Shown here: piece after piece, positions 27,928 through 36,856 of the stretch | Layout: every line of letters begins with the position of its first letter | Position numbering within the stretch: position 1 is the stretch's first letter | NCBI RefSeq assembly: GCF_000718015.1 | Contig: NZ_JODY01000032.1 | Coordinates: forward strand, 1-64,000 | DNA: 64,000 nucleotides | DNA from: Streptomyces catenulae | GTDB lineage: Bacteria > Actinomycetota > Actinomycetes > Streptomycetales > Streptomycetaceae | Direction: 5' to 3' | The notes under the pieces: generated by a model | Seen by the model: the letters and a program-made list of their open reading frames with translations, nothing else | Databases searched by the model: none | Told to the model about the DNA's origin: nothing | Made by a program: the position numbers and the translations under genes

Positions 27928-28527
27928 ATGACCCGCGTGATCGCCGGTACGGCCGGCGGCCGCCGCCTGGCCGTACCCCCCGGCAACGGCACCCGCCCGA
28001 CCTCCGACCGCGCACGCGAGGGCCTCTTCTCCACCTGGGAGTCGCTGGACGGCCCGATGACCGGCGCCCGGGTTCTCGACCTCTACGCGGGCTCCGGCGC
28101 GGTCGGCCTGGAGGCGCTCTCCCGCGGCGCCGCCCACGTCCTGCTCGTCGAGGCCGACGCCCGCGCCGCCCGCACCGTGCGCGAGAACGTCGGGGCCGTC
28201 GGCCTGCCCGGCGCCGAGGTCCGCACCGCCCGCGCCGAACAGGTCGCCGCCGGGGCCGCTCCCGGCGACCCGTACGACGTCCTCTTCCTCGACCCGCCGT
28301 ACGCCGTCACCGACGACGAGCTGCGGGAGATCCTGCTCACACTCCGCCGTGCGGGCTGGTGCGCGCCGGACGCACTCGTCACGGTGGAGCGGAGCACCCG
28401 AGGCGGCGTGTTCTCCTGGCCGGACGGATTCGCGGCGATCAAGGCCCGACGCTACGGCGAGGGGACGCTTTGGTACGGTCGCGCCGCTTCCACGTCCCCC
28501 GACGAGACGTCGGAACGCGTGTCATGA
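27928..28527 (+). CDS. rsmD: 16S rRNA (guanine966-N2)-methyltransferase RsmD
   Basis: 199 aa from the ATG at 27928. RVIAGTAGGRRLAVPPG and TRPTSDRAREGLFSTW mark the N-terminus, VLDLYAGSGAVGLEALSRGA is the SAM-binding motif I and LFLDPPYA is the catalytic (D/N)PPY motif. It methylates G966 of 16S rRNA. rsmD-coaD pairing is widely conserved. Confidence 0.95.
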   Translation: MTRVIAGTAGGRRLAVPPGNGTRPTSDRAREGLFSTWESLDGPMTGARVLDLYAGSGAVGLEALSRGAAHVLLVEADARAARTVRENVGAVGLPGAEVRTARAEQVAAGAAPGDPYDVLFLDPPYAVTDDELREILLTLRRAGWCAPDALVTVERSTRGGVFSWPDGFAAIKARRYGEGTLWYGRAASTSPDETSERVS

Positions 28528-28553
28528 ACGCACCGGAGAGCGAGGAACCAGAG

Positions 28554-29033
28554 TTGCGCCGCGCCGTCTGTCCGGGGTCCTTCGACCCCATCACCAATGG
28601 GCACCTGGACATCATCGCCCGTGCCTCCAAGCTGTACGACGTCGTCCACGTCGCCGTGATGATCAACCAGTCCAAGCAGGGGCTGTTCACGGTCGACGAG
28701 CGCATCGACCTGATCCGCCGCGCCACCGCCGAGTACGGCAACGTCGAGGTCGAGGCGTTCCACGGCCTGCTCGTCGACTTCTGCAAGCAGCGCGACATCC
28801 CCGCGATCGTCAAGGGTCTGCGCGCCGTCAGCGACTTCGACTACGAACTCCAGATGGCCCAGATGAACAACGGACTCTCCGGCGTGGAGACGCTGTTCGT
28901 CCCCACCAACCCCACCTACAGCTTCCTCTCCTCCAGTCTCGTCAAGGAGGTGGCGGCCTGGGGCGGCGACGTCAGCCACCTCGTCCCGCCGTTCGTCCTG
29001 GAGGCACTGACCGAACGGCTGCGGGAGCGCTGA
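28554..29033 (+). CDS. coaD: Phosphopantetheine adenylyltransferase
   Basis: 159 aa from the TTG at 28554, which follows GAGGAA and gives the family length; an ATG at 28524 overlapping the rsmD stop (ATGA) would add 10 residues. CPGSFDPITNGHLDII is the TxGH-type nucleotide-transfer motif and FVPTNPTYSFLSSSLVKE the ISSxxI-type block. It makes dephospho-CoA. Confidence 0.94.
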   Translation: MRRAVCPGSFDPITNGHLDIIARASKLYDVVHVAVMINQSKQGLFTVDERIDLIRRATAEYGNVEVEAFHGLLVDFCKQRDIPAIVKGLRAVSDFDYELQMAQMNNGLSGVETLFVPTNPTYSFLSSSLVKEVAAWGGDVSHLVPPFVLEALTERLRER

Positions 29034-29164
29034 GCGGCACCCCGGCGCACCCGCCGGGCGTCACCACCCGCTGACGCCCCGTCAGCAGGTGTCGGGGCGG
29101 GGCCCGGTGGCCGTACAGTCGTGGCGTTCCTGGTTCCATCCCTTCAGAGAGTGGCGAGTCCAAC

Positions 29165-30238
29165 GTGGACGTGCAGAAGAAGCTCGACGAGATCGTCGAC
29201 AACATCGGCAGCGCCCGTTCCGTGCCCATGTCGGCGTCCTGCGTGGTCAACCGGGCCGAACTGCTCGCCATGCTGGAGGAGGTGCGCGCGGCGCTGCCCG
29301 ATTCGCTGGCGCAGGCGCAGGAGCTGCTCGGCGGGCGCGAGCGGATGGTCGAGGAGGCCCGCGCCGAGGCGGAGCGGATCATCGATTCCGCCCACGCCCA
29401 CCGCGGTTCGCTGGTCTCCGACACCGAGGTCGCCCGCCGGTCGCAGGACGAGGCGGGCCGCATCCTCTCCGAGGCCCGCCGCGAGGCCGAGGAGATCCGC
29501 GCCGAGGCCGATGACTACGTCGACAGCAAGCTCGCCAACTTCGAGGTCGTCCTCACCAAGACCATCGGCTCCGTCGACCGTGGCCGCGAGAAGCTGCTCG
29601 GCCGCGGCCCCGGCCTCGACGACCAGGGCTACGCCGACGCCGACGCCCCCGAGCGCAGCACCGACCCGGCGACGCTCACCGAGCGGGCCGACGCCTACGT
29701 CGACGCCAAGTTCGGCGCCTTCCAGGCGGTGCTGACCAAGACCCTCGAAGCGGTCGGCCGCGGCCGCGACAAGCTCCAGGGCGCCCGCGCCATCGACGAG
29801 CTGGGCGCCCACCTCGCCGCCCAGGGCGACGAGCGGGCCGGTGGCCACCAGGCCGACGCGGAGTACCTCGCCGGTCTCGCCGACATCGCCCCCCAGCAGC
29901 CCGCCGCCCCGGCCCCGCAGCCGCTCGCCGCCGCCGCGGAGGCCCCCCAGTACGCCCAGCCCGGCCACTACCCCGACCAGGGTTACGCGGCGGGTCAGGA
30001 CGGCTACGCCTACGGGCAGCAGCAGTACGCCCAGCCGCAGGACCCGTACGGCTACGGCTGGCAGCAGCAGGCCGCCCCGCAGGTCCCGCAGCAGGGCTAC
30101 GACCCGCAGGCGGGCTATGTGCCCCAGCAGGCGCCCCCGCAGTCCCCGCAGCCCGGCGCCCTGGAGGAGACCAGTCTCTTCGACACCGGCATGATCAACA
30201 TGGACCAGATCCGGCAGTACGAGGAGGGGCGCCCCTAG
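29165..30238 (+). CDS. DivIVA-like coiled-coil protein with internal duplication
   Basis: 357 aa. An N-terminal coiled coil (residues 1-120, ELLAMLEEVRAALPDSL, EARAEAERIIDSA, SEARREAEEIRAEAD) is followed by a duplicated module: DYVDSKLANFEVVLTKTIGS with VDRGREKL, and about 57 residues later AYVDAKFGAFQAVLTKTLEA with VGRGRDKL. The last 120 residues are Gln/Pro/Tyr-rich and disordered. Relatives are annotated as cell-division initiation or DivIVA-domain proteins; a direct role is not shown. GTG start. Confidence 0.82.
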   Translation: MDVQKKLDEIVDNIGSARSVPMSASCVVNRAELLAMLEEVRAALPDSLAQAQELLGGRERMVEEARAEAERIIDSAHAHRGSLVSDTEVARRSQDEAGRILSEARREAEEIRAEADDYVDSKLANFEVVLTKTIGSVDRGREKLLGRGPGLDDQGYADADAPERSTDPATLTERADAYVDAKFGAFQAVLTKTLEAVGRGRDKLQGARAIDELGAHLAAQGDERAGGHQADAEYLAGLADIAPQQPAAPAPQPLAAAAEAPQYAQPGHYPDQGYAAGQDGYAYGQQQYAQPQDPYGYGWQQQAAPQVPQQGYDPQAGYVPQQAPPQSPQPGALEETSLFDTGMINMDQIRQYEEGRP

Positions 30239-30262
30239 GGGCCTCGTCCGGAGCGGCCCGGA

Positions 30263-30292
30263 TTGGGCCTATCCGGGCCCGTCCAGTATCCT
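30263..30292 (+). promoter_or_regulatory. Candidate promoter of the yceD-rpmF-rnc-mutM group
   Basis: TTGGGC at 30263-30268 and TATCCT at 30287-30292 with an 18-base spacer, just after the preceding gene ends. Weak to moderate match. Confidence 0.4.
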
Positions 30293-30360
30293 GGCTGTTC
30301 GGTCGCGTGTACGTCCGCGATCCCGGCTGCCCGTTTCCGCATCCGCCCGCTTCCGAGCCG

Positions 30361-31053
30361 GTGGCCCGGAAGCCGGAGCACCGGACCCCCGGTACAGAAA
30401 GCAGGAAAGCCATCAACGCCCGCCTCGACCACCGTTCCCCGCTCGTGTTCGACACGCGCGAGCTGGGCCGTCGTCCCGGCGCGCTCCAGCGGCTCTCCCG
30501 CACCGTCGAGGCCCCCCGGGACCTCGGCAACGAGGTGATCGGTGTGCCCGAGGGCACCCCCGTCGCGCTCGACCTCCGCCTGGAATCGGTCATGGACGGG
30601 GTGCTTGTCACAGGTACCGCCCGTGCAACCGTGAAGGGGGAGTGCGTAAGGTGTCTGGAGCCGCTGGAGCGCGAGCTCGTAGCGGACTTCCAGGAGATGT
30701 TCGCCTACCCCGACGCCGATGCCCGGACCCGCACCGCGGAATCCGGCGACGACGCCGAGGACGAGGAGGACACACTCTTCGTCGAGGACGACCTGTTCGA
30801 CCTCGAACCCGTGCTGCGGGACGCGGTGGTGCTCGCACTGCCGCTGCAGCCGGTGTGCCGGGAAGACTGCCCGGGTCTGTGTTCCGATTGCGGAGCACGG
30901 CTCGCGGACGACCCGGACCACCACCACGACGCCGTCGACATCCGTTGGGCGGCACTGCAGGGACTCGTCGGGACCAACCAGGACGACGAGAAGGACAAGT
31001 TGAGCGGCGACGCGCCTCGATCAGCGCACGTCGACGAGAAGCAGGAGAAGTAG
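30361..31053 (+). CDS. YceD/DUF177 family protein, start uncertain
   Basis: 230 aa from the GTG at 30361. The YceD core contains the cysteine pair ECVRCLEPLERELVADFQE and a C-terminal pair in CREDCPGLCSDCGARL, typical of actinobacterial members. YceD proteins are encoded with rpmF in most bacteria and are linked to 23S rRNA maturation. Family homology appears to begin at about 30409-30412 (AINARLDHRSPLVFDTRELG), where AGGAAA precedes an ATC codon at 30412 but no standard start codon is present. GTG 30361 is the nearest standard start, with a weak ribosome site. Confidence 0.88.
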   Translation: MARKPEHRTPGTESRKAINARLDHRSPLVFDTRELGRRPGALQRLSRTVEAPRDLGNEVIGVPEGTPVALDLRLESVMDGVLVTGTARATVKGECVRCLEPLERELVADFQEMFAYPDADARTRTAESGDDAEDEEDTLFVEDDLFDLEPVLRDAVVLALPLQPVCREDCPGLCSDCGARLADDPDHHHDAVDIRWAALQGLVGTNQDDEKDKLSGDAPRSAHVDEKQEK

Positions 31054-31055
31054 CC

Positions 31056-31229
31056 GTGGCTGTTCCGAAGCGGAAGATGTCGCGCAGCAACACGCGCCAC
31101 CGCCGGTCGCAGTGGAAGGCTGCGGTCCCCACCCTGGTGGCGTGCGAGCGCTGCCACGAGCCGAAGCAGCAGCACATCGCGTGCCAGAGCTGCGGCACCT
31201 ACAACAAGCGCCAGGTCCTCGAGGTCTGA
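31056..31229 (+). CDS. rpmF: 50S ribosomal protein L32, zinc-ribbon form
   Basis: 57 aa beginning (V)[39 protein letters not shown] holds the two CxxC pairs of the zinc-binding form. GTG start 3 bases after the YceD-family stop, the usual yceD-rpmF arrangement. Confidence 0.97.
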   Translation: MAVPKRKMSRSNTRHRRSQWKAAVPTLVACERCHEPKQQHIACQSCGTYNKRQVLEV

Positions 31230-31236
31230 GCGGCTG

Positions 31237-32091
31237 GTGACAGGCACTGTGTCTAGCCCCAAGAAGGCGCAAGACGCCCGCCCCTCGGCCCGCACCCGCG
31301 GCGAGGAGCAGGCACCGGCGGACACGGCCTCGTCCCACACGATTCTGGAAGGGCGGCTCGGGTACCACCTTGAGTCCGCCCTTCTGGTACGTGCGCTGAC
31401 GCACCGTTCCTACGCGTACGAGAACGGCGGTCTGCCCACCAACGAACGGCTGGAGTTCCTCGGGGACTCCGTGCTGGGCCTGGTGGTCACGGACACGCTG
31501 TACCGCATCCACCCCGATCTCCCGGAAGGCCAGCTGGCCAAGCTCCGGGCCGCGGTGGTCAACTCGCGCGCGCTCGCCGAGGTGGGCCGCGGCCTCGACC
31601 TCGGCGCCTTCATCCGCCTCGGACGGGGCGAAGAAGGCACGGGCGGCCGGGACAAGGCGTCCATCCTCGCCGACACCCTCGAAGCGGTGATCGGCGCGGT
31701 CTATCTCGACCAGGGCCTCGACGCGGCCGGGGAGCTGGTACACCGGCTCTTCGACCCGCTCATCGAGAAGTCCTCCAGCCTCGGCGCCGGCCTGGACTGG
31801 AAGACGAGTCTCCAGGAACTCACCGCGACCGAAGGTCTCGGCGTCCCGGAGTACCTGGTCACCGAGGCCGGACCGGATCACGAGAAGACGTTCACGGCTG
31901 CCGCCCGCGTCGGTGGTGTCTCGTACGGCACCGGCACCGGCCGCAGCAAGAAGGAAGCCGAGCAGCAGGCGGCGGAATCCGCATGGCGTGCCATCCGCGC
32001 CGCGGCGGACGAGCGCGCCGAGGACGGGCAGGGCGGTTCCACCGCCGACCCGGCCGCGGCTTCCGGCGACTCCTCGACGCCGGCCCGCTGA
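31237..32091 (+). CDS. rnc: Ribonuclease III
   Basis: 284 aa. The catalytic signature [16 protein letters not shown] is in the N-terminal RNase III domain, with the second acidic cluster in [20 protein letters not shown]; a double-stranded RNA-binding domain follows ([33 protein letters not shown]). The C-terminal 35 residues are disordered. It processes rRNA precursors; in S. coelicolor the homologue (AbsB) also affects antibiotic production globally. Starts at GTG 31237 or GTG 31249. Confidence 0.96.
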   Translation: MTGTVSSPKKAQDARPSARTRGEEQAPADTASSHTILEGRLGYHLESALLVRALTHRSYAYENGGLPTNERLEFLGDSVLGLVVTDTLYRIHPDLPEGQLAKLRAAVVNSRALAEVGRGLDLGAFIRLGRGEEGTGGRDKASILADTLEAVIGAVYLDQGLDAAGELVHRLFDPLIEKSSSLGAGLDWKTSLQELTATEGLGVPEYLVTEAGPDHEKTFTAAARVGGVSYGTGTGRSKKEAEQQAAESAWRAIRAAADERAEDGQGGSTADPAAASGDSSTPAR

Positions 32092-32098
32092 ACCACCC

Positions 32099-32148
32099 CT
32101 TCTGACCCCGCCGGGCGACACCGCCCGACGGGGTCAGAAGTCTTTTCC
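32099..32148 (+). terminator. Strong terminator between rnc and mutM
   Basis: CTTCTGACCCCG (32099-32110) pairs with CGGGGTCAGAAG (32129-32140), with an inner CGGGCG/CGCCCG pair and one mismatch, followed by TCTTTTCC. mutM therefore probably has its own promoter or depends on read-through. Confidence 0.9.
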
Positions 32149-32179
32149 CCGCCCTGCCGAACCCGTGAGGAGAGCCGCG

Positions 32180-33130
32180 GTGCCCGAACTGCCCGAGGTC
32201 GAGGTCGTACGCCGAGGACTGGAGCGCTGGGTCAGCGGCCGGACCATCGACTCGGTCGAGGTGCTGCACCCGAGGGCGATCCGCCGCCACACCGCGGGCG
32301 CGGCCGACTTCGCCGCCCGGCTGACCGGGCTCCGTATCGAGGCGGCGCGCCGCCGCGGCAAGTACCTCTGGCTGCCGGTGTCCGGCGGTGGCCCCGCCGC
32401 GCAGACCGCGGCCGAGGGCCTCGCGCCGCAGATCACCACCGATGTCACCCACGGCCTCGCGGTCCTCGCCCACCTCGGGATGAGCGGTCAGCTGCTGGTG
32501 CAGCCGCAGGACGCGCCGGACGAGAAGCATCTGCGGATCCGGGTCCGCTTCGACGACTCGGTGGCCGCGCCGCCCGAGGACGCCGCCGGGACCGAGCTGC
32601 GCTTCGTCGACCAGCGGACCTTCGGCGGTCTCTCGCTGCACGACACGGTGCCGGGCGACGCGGACCAGCTCCCGGACGCCATCGCGCACATCGCCCGCGA
32701 CCCGCTCGACGCGGCTTTCGACGACGCCGCCTTCCACGACGCGCTGCGCCGCCGCCGCACCACCGTCAAGCGCGCCCTGCTCGACCAGTCGCTGATCAGC
32801 GGCGTCGGCAACATCTACGCCGACGAGGCGCTGTGGCGCTCGCGCCTGCACTACGAGCGCCCCACCGCCGGTCTCACCCGCCCGCGCACCGCCGAACTCC
32901 TCGGCCACGTACGGGAGGTGATGTCCGCCGCCCTCGCCGTCGGCGGCACCAGCTTCGACAGCCTCTACGTCAATGTGAACGGCGAGTCCGGCTACTTCGA
33001 GCGGTCCCTCGACGCGTACGGGCGGGAGGACGAGCCGTGCCGCCGGTGCGGCACCCCGATCCGCCGCCGTCCCTGGATGAACCGCTCCAGCTACTTCTGC
33101 CCGCGCTGCCAGCGGCCGCCGCGGCCCTGA
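32180..33130 (+). CDS. mutM: Formamidopyrimidine-DNA glycosylase
   Basis: 316 aa. The mature N-terminus [14 protein letters not shown] supplies the Pro nucleophile and catalytic Glu; [16 protein letters not shown] and the H2TH region [20 protein letters not shown] follow; the C-terminal zinc finger is [11 protein letters not shown]...YFCPRCQ. It excises oxidised purines. An internal loop ([13 protein letters not shown]) is longer than in E. coli Fpg. GTG start. Confidence 0.96.
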   Translation: MPELPEVEVVRRGLERWVSGRTIDSVEVLHPRAIRRHTAGAADFAARLTGLRIEAARRRGKYLWLPVSGGGPAAQTAAEGLAPQITTDVTHGLAVLAHLGMSGQLLVQPQDAPDEKHLRIRVRFDDSVAAPPEDAAGTELRFVDQRTFGGLSLHDTVPGDADQLPDAIAHIARDPLDAAFDDAAFHDALRRRRTTVKRALLDQSLISGVGNIYADEALWRSRLHYERPTAGLTRPRTAELLGHVREVMSAALAVGGTSFDSLYVNVNGESGYFERSLDAYGREDEPCRRCGTPIRRRPWMNRSSYFCPRCQRPPRP

Positions 33131-33154
33131 CCGGGCGCCGCCCGCGGGCCGCGG

Positions 33155-33352
33155 TCACGCCGTGGGCTCCCCGGTGAGGTGCCAGCGGCCGACCTCGCGG
33201 TACTCCGAGTCGTACACGGGCGAGCCGTCGCCGGGCGCCATCGCGTAGTGGTGCAGATTGCCGCCCCAGTAGCGCAGGATGCGGCCCAGCTCGCCCGCCG
33301 GGTCCTGCGCGATCTTCCCCTCGTCCACCTCGACCTCGAGTACGAACTTCAT
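33155..33352 (-). CDS. Small conserved protein, function unknown
   Basis: 65 aa from the ATG at 33352: MKFVLEVEVDEGKIAQDPAG, then ELGRILRYWGGNLHHYAM and a Trp-containing C-terminus. It reads as one small alpha/beta unit, with high third-position GC. I recall similar small proteins near mutM in other streptomycetes but know no function. Confidence 0.7.
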   Translation of the reverse strand: MKFVLEVEVDEGKIAQDPAGELGRILRYWGGNLHHYAMAPGDGSPVYDSEYREVGRWHLTGEPTA

Positions 33353-33559
33353 GCCGTGGCCCTCCCTCGGATCCGGGGCGTCCAGCCGCCCGGTCTCCAG
33401 TCTTCCATTCAAGTGCGAACAGGGATTTCGACGGCGTCCGCGCAGGTCGGCGAGGGAAATGGGCGGGAAAATCTCAACCGGGGACGAGGCCCTGCCGCGG
33501 CGGTCGGACGGCCCGTAGGCTGACCGCGTCGGACGGGTGGGGCGGCGGGGGAGGGCGGT

Positions 33560-34333
33560 ATGGCGGACCGGTTGCGGGCCGGGGAGCTGGCGCGGGCGGC
33601 GGGGCTCTCCGTGCAGCAGCTGCGCAGCTATCTGGAGACCGGGGTGCTGCCGCCGGCGGAGCGCAGCGCGGGCGGCCACCGCCGGTTCACCACCGTGCAC
33701 GCCGAGGCGCTGACCACCGCCCGGGCGCTCGCCGCCGGACACGGCTGGGCCACCACCCGCACCGTGATGCGCGCCGTCCACGACGGTGACGAGGAGACCG
33801 CACTGGCCGCGCTCGACGCGAGCCATGCCCGGCTGGACCGGGAGCGGGGGGAGCTGACCGCGGTGCACGACGCCCTCGGCACGGTGCTCGCCGCCGAGCC
33901 GCCCGCGTCCGCGCGGCGCCCGCTGCTGATCGGCGACGCCGCCCGCGCCGTGGGCGTCCGCCCGCCGGTGCTGCGGCTCTGGGAGCGCCACGGTCTGCTG
34001 CACCCGGAGCGCGAACCGGCCACCGGCTACCGCCGCTACCCCGCCGCCGAGGTGCACCTCGCGCATGTCACCGCGCTGCTGCGGCGCGGCGGCCATCCGC
34101 TCGCCGCCATCGCCGCCGTCCTGCGCGAACTGCGGACGACCGGCAGTCCCGACCGCCTCCGCGCGGAGCTGGCCCGCCGCCGCGCGGCGCTGCACCGGGC
34201 GTCCCGCGACCGCCTCGCCGCCGCGGCGGCCCTCCACACGTATCTGCTGCGGCGGGCGGAACGGGATCCGGACGACGGTACGGAAGGAAGCGGGGGACGG
34301 ATGGATGACGCGGGCACGGAGCCGCGGGGATGA
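33560..34333 (+). CDS. MerR-type regulator with two HTH domains
   Basis: 257 aa. Residues 4-45 form a MerR HTH (LRAGELARAAGLSVQQLRSY...GGHRRFTTVHAEAL). A helical linker follows. Residues 119-165 form a second MerR-like HTH (LIGDAARAVGVRPPVLRLWE, then HGLLHPEREPATGYRRYP). The C-terminus is helical and Arg/Ala-rich. Two DNA-binding units in one chain are unusual for MerR proteins, which normally dimerise to bring two HTHs together. The stop overlaps the next start (ATGA), so it is coupled to a membrane-anchored coiled-coil protein. Confidence 0.8.
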   Translation: MADRLRAGELARAAGLSVQQLRSYLETGVLPPAERSAGGHRRFTTVHAEALTTARALAAGHGWATTRTVMRAVHDGDEETALAALDASHARLDRERGELTAVHDALGTVLAAEPPASARRPLLIGDAARAVGVRPPVLRLWERHGLLHPEREPATGYRRYPAAEVHLAHVTALLRRGGHPLAAIAAVLRELRTTGSPDRLRAELARRRAALHRASRDRLAAAAALHTYLLRRAERDPDDGTEGSGGRMDDAGTEPRG

Positions 34334-34842
34334 GCGCCGTCATCGCCGCCATGATCACCGCCGTGGTGGGTGTCCTGGGCACACTCTTCGCCCCGCTGGT
34401 CACCCACCACATCACCCGGCGGCAGCGCGCCGAGGAGGCGGAACAGGAAACGGCGCGCTGCTCCCTGGAGGAGCGCCGCGCCGCGTACACCGCGCTCAAC
34501 CGCGCCTCCCGGCAGTTCCACACCCTCCTCAAGGACGCGCTGCACCGCCTGCGCGACGGGGTCTACGGTGCGCACGAACGCGAGCAGACGGAGGAGGCGC
34601 GGCTGGAGTACCGCGACCGTGACGCCGAGGCGCAGATGATCGTCCCCGAGGCGGTGCTGGTCGCCTCGCGCGACGTCAACCGGGTCCTGACGCGCGCCGA
34701 CGCCGTCGTCGAACGCCTCGACCGGGGCCGTGCCGACGACGGTGAGAGCGCGGACGGCGCCCTTCTGGACCTGAAGGCGGCGCAGCCCGCGCTCGGTGTG
34801 CTGAGCGCGGTGATGCGGCGCGATCTCGGGGTGGTGGACTGA
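34330..34842 (+). CDS. Membrane-anchored coiled-coil protein, function unknown
   Basis: 170 aa. A single N-terminal transmembrane helix (VIAAMITAVVGVLGTLFAPL) is followed by a charged stop-transfer segment (TRRQRAEEAEQETARCSLEE) and a long helical cytoplasmic region (RRAAYTALNRASRQFHTLLK). There is no enzymatic motif. It overlaps the double-HTH regulator by 4 bases, suggesting a shared pathway, perhaps membrane tethering or signalling, but this is inference. Confidence 0.7.
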   Translation: MSAVIAAMITAVVGVLGTLFAPLVTHHITRRQRAEEAEQETARCSLEERRAAYTALNRASRQFHTLLKDALHRLRDGVYGAHEREQTEEARLEYRDRDAEAQMIVPEAVLVASRDVNRVLTRADAVVERLDRGRADDGESADGALLDLKAAQPALGVLSAVMRRDLGVVD

Positions 34843-34866
34843 CGGGGACGGGCCCGGCGGCTGCTG

Positions 34867-35754
34867 TCAGAAGCCGAAGTCCTGCGTCCACCAGGGGCCG
34901 CCCGGTCCGCGGTGGATGCCGACGCCGAGGGTGCGGTACTCGCAGTTGAGGATGTTGGCGCGGTGGCCGGGGCTGTTCATCCACGCCTCCATGACGGCCT
35001 TGGCATCCGCCTGACCGCGGGCGATGTTCTCGCCGCCGAGGTCGGAGATGCCCGCGACCCGGGCGCGGTCCCAGGGGCCCTTGCCGTCCGGGTCGGTGTG
35101 GTCGAAGAAGCCGCGCGCGGCCATGTCGTCGCTGAACGCGGTGGCCAGCGAGGCCAGTTGGGCGTCGGCCTTGACCGGCGAGCACCCGGCCTTGGCGCGC
35201 TCGTCGTTGACCAGCGACAGCACCTGGGCCTCGGCCGACGTCCCGGAGTCCACCGAGCGCTGCGGCCGGGTGGTGGTCTTCGGCGCCGTGGAGGGCGAGC
35301 TGCCGCCGCCGTGCCCGGAACCGGCCTCGGGCGACGCCGGGCGGTGGTGCTTCTTCGGGGACGGCGAGGTGGACGGGGACGCCGCGGAGGTCGGCCGGTC
35401 GGTGCCGGTGACCGTGCCGCGGGTGCTGCCACGGGTGACGCCGCCCGACGCCCGGTCCGTCGGCGTGGCCGATTCGCCACCCTGCGGAGAGGCGTCCGGC
35501 AGGGAGTTGGCCCGCACCGGCTGCCCGGCCTCCTCGCCCATGACGTACCGGTCGCCGCCGCCAGGGAAGAGCCCCGAGGCGACCGCGACGGTGCCCATCG
35601 CCACCGCGGCGGACGCGCCGATCAGCCCCGTGCGCACCGGCACCGCGCGCCGGGCACGGCGGCTCCGTCGGGGGCCCTCGCCGTGAGGGGCGTCGGTGGG
35701 CGGGGTGCCCACCGGTCCGGTGGCAGGGGGAACAGCGCGTCTGTGGCGGCCCAT
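34867..35754 (-). CDS. CAP/SCP-domain extracytoplasmic protein
   Basis: 295 aa from the ATG at 35754, which has GGAAGGA about 10 bases upstream. A cationic N-terminus and a hydrophobic stretch (TGLIGASAAVAMGTVAVASG) act as signal or membrane anchor; a Ser/Thr/Pro-rich linker of about 100 residues follows; residues 170-295 are a CAP domain (VLSLVNDERAKAGCSPVKAD, FFDHTDPDGKGPWDRA, GENIARGQADAKAVMEAWMN, HRANILNCEYRTLGVGI). Likely exposed at the cell surface or secreted; substrate unknown. Confidence 0.9.
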   Translation of the reverse strand: MGRHRRAVPPATGPVGTPPTDAPHGEGPRRSRRARRAVPVRTGLIGASAAVAMGTVAVASGLFPGGGDRYVMGEEAGQPVRANSLPDASPQGGESATPTDRASGGVTRGSTRGTVTGTDRPTSAASPSTSPSPKKHHRPASPEAGSGHGGGSSPSTAPKTTTRPQRSVDSGTSAEAQVLSLVNDERAKAGCSPVKADAQLASLATAFSDDMAARGFFDHTDPDGKGPWDRARVAGISDLGGENIARGQADAKAVMEAWMNSPGHRANILNCEYRTLGVGIHRGPGGPWWTQDFGF

Positions 35755-35889
35755 CCGCTGGCGTCCTTCCGTCCTCAGCATCGAGAAATTCACCCGAAAG
35801 GGTGAGCTGGATTGCCGGGTGACTGTACGCCATGACCTGCCGGACCGCCGATGTGCTCACCGGCCGATCGGCCGGATACCGTGCACGCC

Positions 35890-36171
35890 ATGAACGAAGA
35901 AGTCCGCATGACGGCATGGGTGCGCGGCCGGGTACAGGGCGTCGGATTCCGCTGGTTCACCCGCGCCAACGCCCTGCGGATCGGCGAGCTGGTCGGCTTC
36001 GCGCTCAATCTGGACGACGGACGCGTCCAGGTCGTCGCCGAGGGCCCGAAGGACCGCTGCGAGGAATTGCTGGAATGGCTGCGCGCCGGTGACACGCCCG
36101 GGCGCGTAGACGGTGTGACTGAGATATGGGACACCCCGCGCGGGGGTTACGAGGGCTTCGCGACGCGTTGA
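35890..36171 (+). CDS. acyP: Acylphosphatase
   Basis: 93 aa. [20 protein letters not shown] contains the phosphate-binding loop and catalytic Arg; [18 protein letters not shown] contains the position of the catalytic Asn (ALNL, in place of the more common VRN). It hydrolyses carboxyl-phosphate bonds. acyP upstream of smc is a common actinobacterial order. Confidence 0.93.
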   Translation: MNEEVRMTAWVRGRVQGVGFRWFTRANALRIGELVGFALNLDDGRVQVVAEGPKDRCEELLEWLRAGDTPGRVDGVTEIWDTPRGGYEGFATR

Positions 36172-36552
36172 CGGACGGCGGGATACCGGCCCGCGGCGGC
36201 CTCAGGGATGATCTTCAGAACATGCTCCGGAGTCCGGTCTTCGGGATATTTGGCCTGGTGGTTGCCAACTCGGCCGTCCCGTGCAAGGCTGCCGCTGTAC
36301 GGATGATCTCCACGCCCCCGCGGGACCTTTCTGGAGAATCGGCGCCCGGCCCGTGCGGCCGCGCCGTCTCGGGTGCCCGGTGATACGGGGCGTGATCGTG
36401 TTGACCGTCAAAACATTTGGTGAGACTCTGGAATCCCCGCGCACCTTAGCTGTTTGGCATTGAGAACCCCGCAAATGACAAGCACCGCGGGTGCGGAATC
36501 CCTCACGACCCAACCGCTTCGGTCGGTCACTCATTGTGGAGGACCATCCATC
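36172..36552. other. Intergenic region between acyP and the small coiled-coil gene
   Basis: 381 bases without a supported gene. The left half is GC-rich and featureless; the right half is AT-richer and includes a TTGACC at 36401-36406 with GAGACT or GACTCT 15 to 17 bases downstream, a tentative promoter for the next gene. Confidence 0.4.
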
Positions 36553-36750
36553 ATGGCAAAGGCGCTTCTCGGTTACGTCGGCGGCTCCGACCCCCGAGTC
36601 CTCTCCGAGATGCGACGGCTTCAGCAGCGCGTGCAGGACCTGGAATCCGAACTGATCCGGATGCAGGCCGAAAACGACATGCTGTCCGCTGCCGCACGTC
36701 ACGACGGTTCGATGCTCGACGTACCCCAGGCGGAGCCCGCGCTCACCTGA
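36553..36750 (+). CDS. Small conserved coiled-coil protein
   Basis: 65 aa, preceded by GTGGAGGACC, a good ribosome site. MAKALLGYVGGSDPRVLSEM starts the protein, then a heptad-like helix (RRLQQRVQDLESELIRMQAE) and a short tail. It resembles the small coiled-coil proteins found just upstream of smc in streptomycetes. Possible oligomerising adaptor; no function known to me. Confidence 0.8.
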   Translation: MAKALLGYVGGSDPRVLSEMRRLQQRVQDLESELIRMQAENDMLSAAARHDGSMLDVPQAEPALT

Positions 36751-36834
36751 CCCCCGCCTCAAGGGCCGGTACGGCGTATGCCACCTGCTTGAGGAACTGC
36801 CATCAGCATGATCCGCGCCACGCGAGATCTGCAA

Positions 36835-36856
36835 AAGGGACGCTTCGGCGTCCCTT
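36835..36856 (+). terminator. Terminator upstream of smc
   Basis: A 9-bp stem, AAGGGACGC and GCGTCCCTT, with a TTCG tetraloop, 84 bases after the small coiled-coil gene. Confidence 0.85.
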
